Shown one piece after another: positions 54,268-63,738 of a stretch of DNA of 64,000 nt. A program made the translations under genes and the position numbers. The notes beneath the pieces were generated by a model that did not search any database, had not been told where the DNA came from, and saw only the letters and a program-made list of their open reading frames with translations. How positions within the stretch are numbered: the stretch's first letter is position 1; each line of letters starts with the position of its first letter. This stretch comes from Amycolatopsis roodepoortensis (lineage in GTDB: Bacteria; Actinomycetota; Actinomycetes; Mycobacteriales; Pseudonocardiaceae), in assembly GCF_014873915.1 (NCBI RefSeq), contig NZ_JADBEJ010000001.1, forward strand, positions 620,001 to 684,000, written 5' to 3'.

Positions 54268-55830
54268 CTAGTGACGTGCGCGTTTCTCGTCCAGGTCGCG
54301 GAGCGAACCCTTGACGACCTTCCCGCCCGCGTTGCGCGGGAGTTCGGGGACGACCACGAGATCCTTGGGCAGCTTGAAGGACGCGAGCCTGCCGTCGAGG
54401 AATCCGGCCAGTTCCGCCAAGGACGGCCCGCCGTCCGGCGGGGTGGTGACGAACGCGACCGGCACCTGGCCCCAGCGCTCGTCGGGCCTGCCGATCACGG
54501 CGACCTCCAGTACCGCCGGATGCGCGGAGATCGCGTTCTCCAGTTCGGCGCAGTAGATGTTCTCGCCGCCGCTGATGATCATGTCCTTCTTGCGGTCGAC
54601 CACCCAGACGAAACCGTCTTCGTCCTGGGAGACCAGATCGCCGGAGTGGAACCAGCCACCGGCAAAGGCTTCCGCGGTCTCCTGCGGTTTCTTCCAGTAC
54701 CCCTTGGTCACTGTCGGACCGCGATAGACGATCTCGCCCACCTCGCCCGGTGCGACGTCGTTCATGTCGTCGTCCACGACGCGGTATTGAAGGGCCGGGA
54801 TCGGTTTGCCGACGGAGCCGAGTTTGCGCATCGAGTCCTCGCCGCTGAGGACGCACGTGATCGGGGAGGTCTCGGTCTGGCCGAACACGGCCACGTTGAG
54901 GGCGCCGGGGAATTTCTCGGCCATGGCGAGGAGCGTCGCCCTGGACGCGGGAGCCGCGCCCCAGCTGATGATCCGCAGTTTCAGGTCGCGTTCGGCGATA
55001 TCCGGCTGGGCGCAGATCAGGTCCCATTGCTGAGGGACGTTGAACACCACGGTGGCGCCCTCGCGTTCGTAGGCGTCCAGCACCGCGCGCGGATCGAAGG
55101 CGCCCAGTGGATGGATCACGACCACGCCGCCGACCAGGAAGTTCGCCACGATCGAACCCAGGCCCGCGATGTGGAAGAAGGGCGCGGTCAGGAACGCGAC
55201 GTCGGTGTCGTCGAAGATCTTCATCGCCCGGATGCAGGTGATCGCCTGCATCTGCAGGTTGCGATGGGACAGCAGCACCCCTTTCGGCCTGCCGGTGGTG
55301 CCCGAGGTGTACATGATCAGCGCCGTCGACTCCTCGCTGACGTCGGGCAGTTCCAGCGGTTCGTGCGCGGTCAGGAACTCCTCGTACGCTGTCCGGCCCA
55401 CATCCGGCTCGCCGAGGACGAGCACCGTCTCGATCGACGCGGCGTTCGGCGCGGCGTGGAGCAGGGGCAGCAGCCGCTCGTCGACGACGATGGCGGACGG
55501 CGTGCAGTCGGCCAGGATGTAGTCGAGTTCCGCCGGCGCGAGCCGGAAGCTGAGCGGGACGGCCATGGCGCCCAGGCTGTTCGCCGCGAACACGGTTTCC
55601 ACGAACCACGGGTGGTTCAAGGTCAGCGTGGCCACCCGATGGCCTTCGGCGACCCCTCGCGCGGCGAGTCCGGCGGCCAGCCGCAAGGACCGCTCGGAGA
55701 GCTCCGCCCAGGTGGTCGTCTCCCCGAGGTACCGCAGGGCGGGCTTGTCCGGACGCATCATCGCGTGCGTCGCCGCGTGCGCCATCCAGTGGTGCCGGAA
55801 GGACGAGGCGGGAGCCGAAGCGGTCGACAT
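54268..55830 (-). CDS. AMP-dependent acyl-CoA synthetase
   Basis: 520-residue adenylate-forming ligase activating a carboxylic acid to its CoA ester. Motifs: TALIMYTSGTTGRPKGVLLS (P-loop), FFHIAGLGSIVAN, VAVFGQTETSP (Y/F-G-x-TE), GWFHSGDLVSQDEDGFVWVV, RKKDMIISGGENIY (hinge) and catalytic Lys in NAGGKVVKGSL. The ATG at 55830 is chosen because GAGGATGGCC precedes it; an ATG six nt earlier overlaps that site. It lies upstream of the lcp-like gene on the same strand, so it could activate acids from oxidised polymer fragments; the specificity is not readable from sequence. Confidence 0.9.
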   Translation of the reverse strand: MSTASAPASSFRHHWMAHAATHAMMRPDKPALRYLGETTTWAELSERSLRLAAGLAARGVAEGHRVATLTLNHPWFVETVFAANSLGAMAVPLSFRLAPAELDYILADCTPSAIVVDERLLPLLHAAPNAASIETVLVLGEPDVGRTAYEEFLTAHEPLELPDVSEESTALIMYTSGTTGRPKGVLLSHRNLQMQAITCIRAMKIFDDTDVAFLTAPFFHIAGLGSIVANFLVGGVVVIHPLGAFDPRAVLDAYEREGATVVFNVPQQWDLICAQPDIAERDLKLRIISWGAAPASRATLLAMAEKFPGALNVAVFGQTETSPITCVLSGEDSMRKLGSVGKPIPALQYRVVDDDMNDVAPGEVGEIVYRGPTVTKGYWKKPQETAEAFAGGWFHSGDLVSQDEDGFVWVVDRKKDMIISGGENIYCAELENAISAHPAVLEVAVIGRPDERWGQVPVAFVTTPPDGGPSLAELAGFLDGRLASFKLPKDLVVVPELPRNAGGKVVKGSLRDLDEKRARH

Positions 55831-56026
55831 GGCCATCCTCAGGTGTCGGAACGGGACTGGTCGCGAGGCCAGTATGCATGCCAAGCCGCCGGTTGAGAAG
55901 CCATAAGTTAATCGAGAATCACATCAGGACGCGGTCTTCGCCGGTCAGCTCCCGTGCCGGTGATCCGGTTCGTGGTTGACTTCCCCGCATGGCCCAGTTC
56001 CCGTCCGCAGCCGCTCGGCGCCCGCG

Positions 56027-57190
56027 ATGAGCGCCGACTCGACCGCGGCCGTCCGGCCCCGCAACCGCAAGCAGACGATCGTCGACGCGGCCGGGCGGAT
56101 CTTCAGTGAGCACGGCTACCACGCGGCGTCGATGGAGGAGATCGCCACCGGCGTCGGCATCACCGCGGCGGCCCTGTACCGGCACTTCCCGAACAAGTAC
56201 GCGCTGTTCGCCGCGTGCGCGAACGTCATGGCCGACCGGCTCGTCGCCACCCTCGACGAGGTCGCGCCCGGCGCGCCGCTGGCGGAGGTCCTCGCCGCCG
56301 TCACGCGGGGCACGGTCACCCATCGGGCGTCGAGCGGCCTGTACCGCTGGGAATCCCGGTATCTCGATCGCGAGGACCGGCATTCGCTCGCGCTGAAGTT
56401 CGGTCAGGTCGTGGACCGGGTGGCCGACGCGGTGCAGCGGGAGTACCCGCTCCCCGGCGCGGGCCTGCGGGCCGTGGCGGCGCTCGGCGTGATCGGGTCC
56501 ATCACGATGCACCGCACGTCGATCGCCCAGCGCCGGGTCGAAGAGGTGCTGGTGGAGTCGGCGCTGCGGGTGGCCGCGACCGACCCGGTGACGGGCGGCG
56601 GGAACACGCACGCCGTCGAGCTGCCGTCCAGCCCGGTGTCGCGGACCAGGCGTTCGGAGATCATCGCGGCGGCCATCCCGTTGTTCGAACAGGACGGCTT
56701 CGCCAACGTCACGAACGGCCGGATCGCCGAGGCGGTGGGGTTGGTGCCGTCCGCGCTCTACCGGTATTTCCCCGGTAAGGCCGACATCCTCGCCGCCGCC
56801 TGCCTGCAGGCCGCGGGGATTCTGGCCCAGGCGGTGGAACAGAACCTCCGTGGTGTCGACGACCCGGGCGAAGCCCTGCGCGCCTTGGCGCGGACTTATG
56901 TGGCGTACAGCTTCGAGCACACCGCGCTCACGAGCGTCGCCAACGCGGAACTGGTCGGCCTCCCCGCGGCTCTCCAGCGGCCCTTGGTCAACGCGCAGCG
57001 CGAGCACATCGCAGTCTGGGAAAGGGAATTACGGTCGGCCAGGCCGGAACTCGACCAGCGTCAGGCGAGGGTGCTCGTGCACGCGGGTTTCGGGGTGGTG
57101 GTCGAAGCGGGCCGGAGGCTGCGCTGGGAGGACGTCCCCGCCAACCGTGACGCCGTCAGTGCGTTGCTCGTGGGCGCTTTGGGTGTCTGA
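56027..57190 (+). CDS. Tandem TetR-family regulator (two DNA-binding domains)
   Basis: 387-residue regulator with two TetR_N units. The first is residues 12-60 (RKQTIVDAAGRIFSEHGYHA; GVGITAAALYRHFPNKYAL). The second is residues 205-255 (RRSEIIAAAIPLFEQDGFAN; AVGLVPSALYRYFPGKADI). Each is followed by its own helical ligand domain. The ATG at 56027 gives the shortest normal N-terminus. It is divergent from the acyl-CoA ligase gene (196 nt apart) and is probably its repressor. Double TetR proteins often control fatty-acid or sterol-type catabolism in actinobacteria. Confidence 0.87.
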   Translation: MSADSTAAVRPRNRKQTIVDAAGRIFSEHGYHAASMEEIATGVGITAAALYRHFPNKYALFAACANVMADRLVATLDEVAPGAPLAEVLAAVTRGTVTHRASSGLYRWESRYLDREDRHSLALKFGQVVDRVADAVQREYPLPGAGLRAVAALGVIGSITMHRTSIAQRRVEEVLVESALRVAATDPVTGGGNTHAVELPSSPVSRTRRSEIIAAAIPLFEQDGFANVTNGRIAEAVGLVPSALYRYFPGKADILAAACLQAAGILAQAVEQNLRGVDDPGEALRALARTYVAYSFEHTALTSVANAELVGLPAALQRPLVNAQREHIAVWERELRSARPELDQRQARVLVHAGFGVVVEAGRRLRWEDVPANRDAVSALLVGALGV

Positions 57191-57200
57191 CGGACCGTCG

Positions 57201-57962
57201 CTAGGGTTCGCGGTGGCCGAGCCCGGCGGAGACCTGTCGCGCCGCGCGGCCGACGACGCGGTTCAGGCCGCGCATCCGGGCGGCGGGCATGTACGGCCGG
57301 GTCGCCGAAACGCTGATGGCGCCGGCGATCGCGCCGGTGGCGTCCCGGATCGGCGCCGCGACACAGCGGATCCCCGGTTCGTTGTCCTCCAGGTCCATCG
57401 CCACCCCGGATTCCGCGTACTCGCGCATCCGCGCCAGGAAGGCGTCGACGTCCTCCGGGCGCACCCGGCCGGGTTCCGCCGGTGTCTCGGCCAGGTACAG
57501 CTCCCGCCACTCCGGCGCGGAATCCAGCAGCAGCGCCATGCCGACCCCGGTGCGGGTCAACGGCATCCGGTGCCCGATGCGGGAGCGCATCTCCGCGCCC
57601 CGTGAACCCGGCAGCTTGTCCAGGTACAGCACGGAATCCCCGTCGCGGACGGCCAGGTGCACGGTGTCCCGCAACTGTTCCGCCAGCTCCTCCAGCATCG
57701 GCCGGGCGACCACCGGCAGCGGACTTCCGTGCAGGGCCTGGAAACCCAGCTCGATCAAGGACGGCCCGAGTGTGTAGCCGTCCCGTCCGCTGCGCAGGTA
57801 ACCCTCGCTGACCAGCAGCTGGACCAGCCGGTGCACGGTGCTCCGGCCCAGGCCGGTGTGGTCGACCAGGGCACGGAGATCGGTCGCGCCGTTCGCGACC
57901 GCGCGGATCACCGCGAGGCCTCTGGCGAGGGTCTGGGTGCCGGGCGGTGCCGTGTCGGACAT
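57201..57962 (-). CDS. IclR-family regulator of the galactonate genes
   Basis: 253-residue IclR-type regulator. The N-terminal winged helix reads TLARGLAVIRAVANGATDLR, ALVDHTGLGRSTVHRLVQLL. The C-terminal effector domain has HLAVRDGDSVLYLDKLPGSR, RMPLTRTGVGMALLLDSAP and CVAAPIRDATGAIAGAISVS. It is divergent from dgoK across a 55-nt region containing the imperfect palindrome CCTACATATAGG (57971-57982), a possible operator. Expected inducer: galactonate or its dehydrated form, by position in the cluster. Confidence 0.87.
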   Translation of the reverse strand: MSDTAPPGTQTLARGLAVIRAVANGATDLRALVDHTGLGRSTVHRLVQLLVSEGYLRSGRDGYTLGPSLIELGFQALHGSPLPVVARPMLEELAEQLRDTVHLAVRDGDSVLYLDKLPGSRGAEMRSRIGHRMPLTRTGVGMALLLDSAPEWRELYLAETPAEPGRVRPEDVDAFLARMREYAESGVAMDLEDNEPGIRCVAAPIRDATGAIAGAISVSATRPYMPAARMRGLNRVVGRAARQVSAGLGHREP

Positions 57963-58017
57963 GGCTGAATCCTACATATAGGGACGGCGATCGCATTATC
58001 GGGAACGCGACCGCACG

Positions 58018-58998
58018 ATGTCGCTCGTGACCGACACTGAACCCGCCTTGATCGCGCTCGACTGGGGAACCTCCGGTCAGCGCGCCTGGCTGCTCGGCAG
58101 GGACGGCGGGATCCTCGACGCCCGCGACACCGGGCGCGGACTGCTCACCACGACCGAGGACGTGGACCTCCGGGACCCGCGAGCGAAGGCGGCCGCCTAC
58201 GAGTCGGCCTTCCGGCAGGCCTGCGGCGACTGGCTGACGGCCTGCCCCGGGCTTCCCGCGCTCGCTTCCGGGATGGTGGGCAGCGCGCAGGGCTGGGCCG
58301 ACTCCGGCTATCGCACCGTCCCGGCGCCGCTCGATTTCCCTTCGCTCGTCCCGGTTTTTCATCGCGACGGCGTGCTCCATCTCGTGCCGGGGCTGCGGAT
58401 CCCGTCCGGTGACGACCCGGGCGACGTGATCCGCGGCGAGGAAACGCAACTCGCCGGCGCGCTCGAGACGCTCGCGCACCCCGGCGGATCGCTCACCGTG
58501 GTGCTCCCCGGGACGCACAGCAAATGGGTCCGCGTCGAGGAGGGGGTCGTCACCGGCTTCACCACCGCGATGACCGGCGAACTGTACGGATTGCTGACCG
58601 CGCACGGCATCCTCGCCCGCACGGCCGCCGACCCGGTCGCCGATGACGCCGCCTTCTCGCGGGGATTGGCCGCGGGACGGCGTTCGCGAGGGCTCGCCAC
58701 CGAGGCGTTCGGCGCCCGGCCGCTCGTGCTCGACGGCGTACTGGCACCGGAGTCGTTGCCCGACTACCTCTCCGGTGTCCTGATCGCCGACGAGGTCTCG
58801 CATCTGCTCCACGCGTCGGAAACGCACGTCGTCCTTTGTGGAGCGCGCGAACTCTGCCGTCGTTATGCCGCCGCCCTCGCCGAACGGGGAGTGGAGGCCA
58901 CCGTGCTCTCCGAGGAGATCACCGCCCGGGGGCTGTGGCGTATCGCGACGGCCGCCGGACTGCTCGAAGACCGTCTCGAAAGGACACTGAAGCCGTGA
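58018..58998 (+). CDS. dgoK: 2-dehydro-3-deoxygalactonokinase
   Basis: 326-residue sugar-acid kinase that phosphorylates 2-dehydro-3-deoxy-galactonate. ATP-fold signature ALIALDWGTSGQRAWLLGRD at the N-terminus, LVPGLRIPSGDDPGDVIRGE and LPGTHSKWVRVEEGVVTGF in the middle, and VVLCGARELCRRYAAALAER near the end are typical of DgoK. The start may be ATG 58018 or GTG 58027; neither has a strong site. Its stop overlaps the dgoA GTG, as in DeLey-Doudoroff operons. Confidence 0.9.
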   Translation: MSLVTDTEPALIALDWGTSGQRAWLLGRDGGILDARDTGRGLLTTTEDVDLRDPRAKAAAYESAFRQACGDWLTACPGLPALASGMVGSAQGWADSGYRTVPAPLDFPSLVPVFHRDGVLHLVPGLRIPSGDDPGDVIRGEETQLAGALETLAHPGGSLTVVLPGTHSKWVRVEEGVVTGFTTAMTGELYGLLTAHGILARTAADPVADDAAFSRGLAAGRRSRGLATEAFGARPLVLDGVLAPESLPDYLSGVLIADEVSHLLHASETHVVLCGARELCRRYAAALAERGVEATVLSEEITARGLWRIATAAGLLEDRLERTLKP

Positions 58999-59591
58999 CC
59001 GGTTTGATCGCGATCCTGCGCGGGGTGACCCCGGCCGAGGTCGTCGGCATCGGCCGGGCGCTCGTCGACGCGGGATTCCCCGCCATCGAGGTGCCACTGA
59101 ACTCACCCGAGCCGTTCGAGAGCGTCCGCCTGCTCGCCGACGCGTTCGGCGAATGGTGCGAGATCGGCGCGGGCACCGTGCTCACCACCGAAGACGTCGG
59201 CCGGGCGCGGGCGGCCGGAGCGCGGATGATCGTGGCACCCAACACCGATCCCGCGGTGATCTCCGCCGCCGTGGCCGAGGGGATGACGCCGTATCCCGGC
59301 GTGGCCACGCCCACCGAGGCCTTCGCCGCGGTGGCCGCGGGAGCGCGGAATCTCAAGCTGTTCCCCGCCGGCGCGGTCGGGATCGGGGGCATGAAGGCGT
59401 GGCGTGCCGTACTGCCGCGCGAAATCGGGCTGCTGCCGGTCGGCGGCGTCGACGAAACGAACCTGGCGGACTGGGCCGCCGCCGGGGCGGCCGGGGCGGG
59501 GCTGGGTTCCTGCCTCTACCGGCCGGGTGACGGCGCGGACGCGGTCGGCGTCCGCGCTCGCGAATTCTCTGAGATCTGGCACCAGGACTAA
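58995..59591 (+). CDS. dgoA: 2-dehydro-3-deoxy-6-phosphogalactonate aldolase
   Basis: 198-residue class I aldolase splitting KDPGal into pyruvate and glyceraldehyde 3-phosphate. Conserved Glu in [16 protein letters not shown], the Schiff-base Lys in [19 protein letters not shown] and the phosphate-binding [15 protein letters not shown] are present. The GTG at 58995 overlaps the dgoK stop (GTGA); the longer frame from 58836 is a continuation inside dgoK and is rejected. Single-domain, not fused to the dehydratase as in some bacteria. Confidence 0.92.
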   Translation: MTGLIAILRGVTPAEVVGIGRALVDAGFPAIEVPLNSPEPFESVRLLADAFGEWCEIGAGTVLTTEDVGRARAAGARMIVAPNTDPAVISAAVAEGMTPYPGVATPTEAFAAVAAGARNLKLFPAGAVGIGGMKAWRAVLPREIGLLPVGGVDETNLADWAAAGAAGAGLGSCLYRPGDGADAVGVRAREFSEIWHQD

Positions 59592-59602
59592 GGAAGAAAC
59601 CC

Positions 59603-60751
59603 ATGAAGATCGTGTCAATGACGACATATCAGGTGCCGCCGCGCTGGTCGTTCCTGAAGATCGAAACCGACGAGGGCGTCACCGGCTGGGGTGAACCGGT
59701 CCTGGAGGGCCGGGCCGCGTCGGTGGCCGCCACCGTGGAGGAGCTTTCCGACTACCTGATCGGCAAGGATCCTTCGCAGATCGAGGATCTGTGGACCGTG
59801 CTCTACCGCGGCGGGTTCTATCGCGGCGGCGGTATCCACATGAGCGCGCTGGCCGGGATCGACCAGGCGCTGTGGGACATCAAGGGCAAGGCGCTCGGCG
59901 TCCCGGTGCACGAGCTGCTCGGCGGCCGGGTACGCGACCGTATCAAGGTGTACTCGTGGATCGGCGGTGACCGCCCCGCCGAGACCGCCCGTGCCGCGCG
60001 TGAGGTGGTCGATCGCGGGTTCAGCGCGGTGAAGATGAACGGCACCGAGGAACTGTCCTATCTGGACACCTGGGACAAGGTCGACCGCTGTGTGGCCAAC
60101 GTGGACGCCGTGCGCCAGGCGGTGGGCCCGAACATCGGCATCGGGGTGGACTTCCACGGCCGTGTGCACAAGCCGATGGCCAAGGTCCTGCTGCGTGAAC
60201 TGGAGCCGTACCGGCTGATGTTCGTCGAGGAACCGGTGCTGTCCGAGCACGTCGACGGGTTCGCCGAGATCCTTCGCAACTCGCCGATCCCGATCGCGCT
60301 CGGCGAGCGGCTGTACTCGAGGTGGGATTTCAAGGCGGTGCTGGCCTCGGGCGCCGTCGACATCATCCAGCCGGACCCGTCGCACTGCGGCGGCATCACC
60401 GAAGCGCGCAAGATCGCGCATATGGCGGAGGCCTACGACGTCGGCCTGGCCCTGCACTGCCCGCTCGGCCCGATCGCGCTGGCGGCCTGCCTGCAGATCG
60501 ACGCGGGCTGTTACAACGCGACGATCCAGGAACAGAGCCTCGGCATCCACTACAACACGAGCAACGATCTCCTGGATTACCTGGCGGATCCGTCGGTGTT
60601 CGCCTACGACGAGGGACAGGTCGTCATTCCCCGCGGGCCGGGGCTGGGCATCGAGATCAACGAGGCGTACGTCGCCGAACGCGCGGCCGAGGGACATCGC
60701 TGGCGGAATCCGGTGTGGCGGCACACCGACGGCTCGTTCGCGGAATGGTGA
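59603..60751 (+). CDS. dgoD: D-galactonate dehydratase
   Basis: 382-residue enolase-superfamily dehydratase producing 2-dehydro-3-deoxy-galactonate. The mandelate-racemase-type pattern is complete: [20 protein letters not shown], metal ligands in [24 protein letters not shown] and [13 protein letters not shown], and the catalytic His region [17 protein letters not shown]. The length of 382 equals that of Escherichia coli DgoD. The ATG has GGAAGAAACCC upstream, 11 nt after dgoA. First step of the pathway encoded here. Confidence 0.93.
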   Translation: MKIVSMTTYQVPPRWSFLKIETDEGVTGWGEPVLEGRAASVAATVEELSDYLIGKDPSQIEDLWTVLYRGGFYRGGGIHMSALAGIDQALWDIKGKALGVPVHELLGGRVRDRIKVYSWIGGDRPAETARAAREVVDRGFSAVKMNGTEELSYLDTWDKVDRCVANVDAVRQAVGPNIGIGVDFHGRVHKPMAKVLLRELEPYRLMFVEEPVLSEHVDGFAEILRNSPIPIALGERLYSRWDFKAVLASGAVDIIQPDPSHCGGITEARKIAHMAEAYDVGLALHCPLGPIALAACLQIDAGCYNATIQEQSLGIHYNTSNDLLDYLADPSVFAYDEGQVVIPRGPGLGIEINEAYVAERAAEGHRWRNPVWRHTDGSFAEW

Positions 60752-60756
60752 GCCCG

Positions 60757-62055
60757 ATGACGACTTCCGTCCAAACCACTGTGCGCCCGACCCGGTTCCG
60801 GGTGCTCATCGCGGTGATGTTGTTCGTCACCGTCGTCATCAACTACCTCGACCGCTCGAACCTGTCGATCGCGATGCCCGCGATCGCCGGCGAACTCGAG
60901 CTGACCAAAGCGGAACAGGGCCTGCTGCTGTCGGCCTTCGGCTGGACCTACGCCGCGTTGCAGCTGCCCGGCGGCTGGCTGGTCGACAAGATCCCGCCAC
61001 GGCTGCTCTACCCGGCGTGCCTGATCCTGTGGTCGCTCGCGACGTTCTTCATGGGGATCATCGGCGGATTCGTGGCGCTGATCGCGTTGCGGCTGATGGT
61101 CGGTGTCTTCGAGGCACCCGCCTATCCGATCAACAGCAAGATCGCGACCGTCTGGTTCCCGGAACGCGAACGTGCCACGGCCATCGGTTTCTACACCTCG
61201 GGCCAGTTCATCGGGCTCGCGCTGCTGACGCCGGTGCTGTCCTGGCTGCAGACCGTGCTTTCGTGGCACTGGGTGTTCATCGCCACCGGTCTGGTCGGCA
61301 TCCTCTGGGCGGTGCTCTGGTACGCGAAGTACCGGGAGCCGCGCGACTCGCGGGCCAACGAGGCCGAGGTCGAGCTGATCCGCACCGGCGGCGGCCTGGT
61401 GGACCTGCCGCGTGAACGGCCGGAGCGGGCGCGGATCACCCGCGCGGATCTGGCGACGGTGCTGGGCAGCCGGAAGCTGTGGGGAATCTACTTCGGACAG
61501 TTCTGCCTGACCTCGACGCTCTGGTTCTTCCTCACCTGGTTCCCCACGTATCTCGTCGAATACCGGGAGATGGACTACATCAAGTCCGGCTTCCTGGCGT
61601 CGCTGCCGTTCATCGCGGCGCTGGTCGGTGTGCTGGCTTCCGGTGTCCTGTCGGACTTCCTGGTCCGCCGTGGGGCTTCGCTCGGGGTGGCGAGGAAGGG
61701 ACCGATCATCGCGGGTCTGCTGCTGAGCACCGTGATGGTCGCCGCGGGCTTCACCGATTCGACGACGCTGGTCATCGTCATCCTGTCGATCGCCTTCTTC
61801 GGCAACGGGCTCGCGTCGATCACCTGGTCGCTGGTCTCGGCGCTGGCCCCGCGACGGCTGCTCGGGCTGACCGGCGGGATGTTCAACTTCATCGGGAACC
61901 TGTCGTCGATCGCCACCCCGATCGTCATCGGCCTGATCGTCACCGACGACAGCTTCGCGCCCGGTTTCGCCTACATGACCGTGATCACGGTCGCCGGGAT
62001 CCTGTCCTACGTCCTCCTGGTCGGCAAGGTCGAGCGCGTCGCGGAGCGGCTGTGA
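60757..62055 (+). CDS. MFS transporter, anion:cation symporter type, likely galactonate importer
   Basis: 432-residue twelve-helix transporter. Helix 1 VVINYLDRSNLSIAMPAIAG with the N-Y-x-D-R motif and LLLSAFGWTYAALQLPGGWL mark the ACS family that contains DgoT. The central loop is EVELIRTGGGLVDLPRERPE. ATG at 60757 is used, with GGTGAG 5 nt before; a GTG at 60748 overlapping the dgoD stop is equally possible. Being last in the dgoKAD unit supports galactonate/H+ symport; this is inference from family and position. Confidence 0.87.
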   Translation: MTTSVQTTVRPTRFRVLIAVMLFVTVVINYLDRSNLSIAMPAIAGELELTKAEQGLLLSAFGWTYAALQLPGGWLVDKIPPRLLYPACLILWSLATFFMGIIGGFVALIALRLMVGVFEAPAYPINSKIATVWFPERERATAIGFYTSGQFIGLALLTPVLSWLQTVLSWHWVFIATGLVGILWAVLWYAKYREPRDSRANEAEVELIRTGGGLVDLPRERPERARITRADLATVLGSRKLWGIYFGQFCLTSTLWFFLTWFPTYLVEYREMDYIKSGFLASLPFIAALVGVLASGVLSDFLVRRGASLGVARKGPIIAGLLLSTVMVAAGFTDSTTLVIVILSIAFFGNGLASITWSLVSALAPRRLLGLTGGMFNFIGNLSSIATPIVIGLIVTDDSFAPGFAYMTVITVAGILSYVLLVGKVERVAERL

Positions 62056-62070
62056 CCAGCGCTACATAGA

Positions 62071-62085
62071 TACCCCCTCGGGGTA
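62071..62085. promoter_or_regulatory. CsoR-like operator, site 1 (imperfect)
   Basis: TACCCCCTCGGGGTA, preceded by A and followed by C. It follows the TACCCC-N3-GGGGTA pattern of CsoR/CstR-family operators. It begins 16 nt after the galactonate transporter stop and lies upstream of the DHA2 transporter. Confidence 0.6.
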
Positions 62086-62128
62086 CTTGCGCCGAGTGTG
62101 GGCCTGGCATAACTTCGTCTCCGTCAGG

Positions 62129-62143
62129 TACCCCCTGGGGGTA
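62129..62143. promoter_or_regulatory. CsoR-like operator, site 2 (perfect palindrome)
   Basis: TACCCCCTGGGGGTA is a perfect odd palindrome, 26 nt before the ATG of the DHA2 transporter, where it would overlap the promoter or leader. Together with site 1 it suggests control by a CsoR-family copper(I), nickel or persulfide sensor encoded elsewhere. Confidence 0.7.
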
Positions 62144-62168
62144 TCAAGTTCTCGAAAGGACGGTCGTC

Positions 62169-63605
62169 ATGGCGGAGACATCCCCGGACCCACGACGGTG
62201 GTGGGCGCTGGGACTCATCGCGTTGGCCCAGTTCATGGTCATCATGGACACCTCGATCATCGGCGTCGCGCTCCCCGCGATGCAGCAGGACCTCGGGTTC
62301 TCCCCGGGCGACCTGTCGTGGGTGTTCAACGCCTACGTCATCGCGTTGGCCGGGCTGCTGCTGCTCGGCGGACGCCTCTCGGACCTGTTCGGCGCGCGGA
62401 AGATGTTCACCGCCGGCTGGGTCGTCACCCTCGGCGGTTCCGTGGTCGCCGCGGTCGCGGGCACCGCGTGGGTCGAACTGCTCGGCCGGGTACTGCAAGG
62501 CGCGGGAGCGGCGCTGATCGCTCCGTCCGCGCTGACCCTGTTGATGATGCTGTTCGGCGCGCGTCCCCGTGAGCTGACCAAGGCGCTCGCGCTCTACGGC
62601 GCGGCCGCTCCGGCCGGTGGTACGGCGGGGGTGTTCCTCGGCGGCGTGATCACTGAATGGCTGTCGTGGCCGTGGATCTTCTGGCTCTACGTCCCGATTT
62701 CGCTCATCGCGATCCTGGCGACCGGCAAGCTGATGCCGTCCGCGCCCGCACGGCGTGGTTCGGTCGACATCGCCGGCGCCATCGCGGCGACCGCGGGCCT
62801 CGGGCTGACCGTGTTCGGCGTCGTGCGGGCACCGGAAGCGGGCTGGGACTCGGCGGGCACGTGGGGCGCGCTGGTCGGCGGTGTCGCGTTGTTGGCGGTG
62901 TTCGTGCTGATCCAGCGCCGGCGTGAGGTTCCGTTGGTACGGCTGGGGATCTTCCGGACGCCGAACCTCGGCGGCGCGAACCTCGCGCAGTTCCTGCTGG
63001 GCGCGGCGTGGATCCCGATGTGGTACTTCCTCAACCTGTACCTGCAGCAGGTCCTCGGATACGGGGCCTTCGCCAGCGGTGCCGCGCTGCTGCCGATGAC
63101 CGTGCTGATCGTCGTGCTGATGGTCGCGGTCGCACCGAAGCTGATCGGCCGGTTCGGGCCGAAGAAGATGATCATCGGTGGCCTGTGGGCACTCGCCGCG
63201 GGTCTGGTGTGGCTGTCGTTCGTCAGCCCGACGGGCAATTTCGTCGTCGACGTCCTGCCCGCGTCGCTGGTCGCGGCACTCGGCCAGGCGCTCGCGTTCA
63301 TCCCGTCGCTCGGCACCGCCATCTCCAGCGCGAAACCGGAGGAAGGCGGGCTGGCGTCGGGGATCGTGAACACCTCGTACCAGATCGGTTCGGCACTCGG
63401 TCTCGCCGCGATGACCGCGGTCGGCGTGTCGTTCGGCGCGGGGCGGATCGGGGACCCGGTCGCGCTGACCGGCGGCTACTCGGCCGCGTTCCTCGGGGCC
63501 GCGGGAGTCGCGGTCGCCGGTGGCTTCCTGGCCATGGCCACCCTGCGCGCCCCGAAGCCCGAGCCGAGCGAGATCAGCGGAGGTGAACCGGCGGTGTCGC
63601 GATGA
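62169..63605 (+). CDS. DHA2-type MFS efflux transporter
   Basis: 478-residue drug/H+ antiporter-like protein with about fourteen helices. Typical segments: FMVIMDTSIIGVALPAMQQD in helix 1, GLLLLGGRLSDLFGARKMFT as motif A, and LLGRVLQGAGAALIAPSALT as motif C region. ATG at 62169 follows GAAAGGACGGTCGTC. Two CsoR-like palindromes precede it, so export may be induced by copper or reactive sulfur rather than by antibiotics; the actual substrate is unknown. A strong hairpin terminator follows. Confidence 0.87.
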   Translation: MAETSPDPRRWWALGLIALAQFMVIMDTSIIGVALPAMQQDLGFSPGDLSWVFNAYVIALAGLLLLGGRLSDLFGARKMFTAGWVVTLGGSVVAAVAGTAWVELLGRVLQGAGAALIAPSALTLLMMLFGARPRELTKALALYGAAAPAGGTAGVFLGGVITEWLSWPWIFWLYVPISLIAILATGKLMPSAPARRGSVDIAGAIAATAGLGLTVFGVVRAPEAGWDSAGTWGALVGGVALLAVFVLIQRRREVPLVRLGIFRTPNLGGANLAQFLLGAAWIPMWYFLNLYLQQVLGYGAFASGAALLPMTVLIVVLMVAVAPKLIGRFGPKKMIIGGLWALAAGLVWLSFVSPTGNFVVDVLPASLVAALGQALAFIPSLGTAISSAKPEEGGLASGIVNTSYQIGSALGLAAMTAVGVSFGAGRIGDPVALTGGYSAAFLGAAGVAVAGGFLAMATLRAPKPEPSEISGGEPAVSR

Positions 63606-63617
63606 CCGGCTGTATCC

Positions 63618-63664
63618 CGTGTGGAGGGTGAGACCGTTCCAGGTCCGCCCTCCACACGCGTTTT
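63618..63664 (+). terminator. Intrinsic terminator after the DHA2 gene
   Basis: An 11-bp perfect stem CGTGTGGAGGG / CCCTCCACACG (63618-63628 and 63648-63658) with a 19-nt loop, followed by CGTTTTC. The stem plus T-run 13 nt after the stop codon fits a rho-independent terminator. Confidence 0.8.
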
Positions 63665-63738
63665 CGGGCCCGGCCTCACATTCCGCGCGGCTGCCTCGTC
63701 GGTTGGACAGGAACATCCACCAACGCAAGGAGATCGCG

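Noticed and set aside
57971-57982. CCTACATATAGG as a firm IclR operator
   Set aside because: Two mismatches to perfect symmetry and no second site; kept only as a possibility in the IclR entry.
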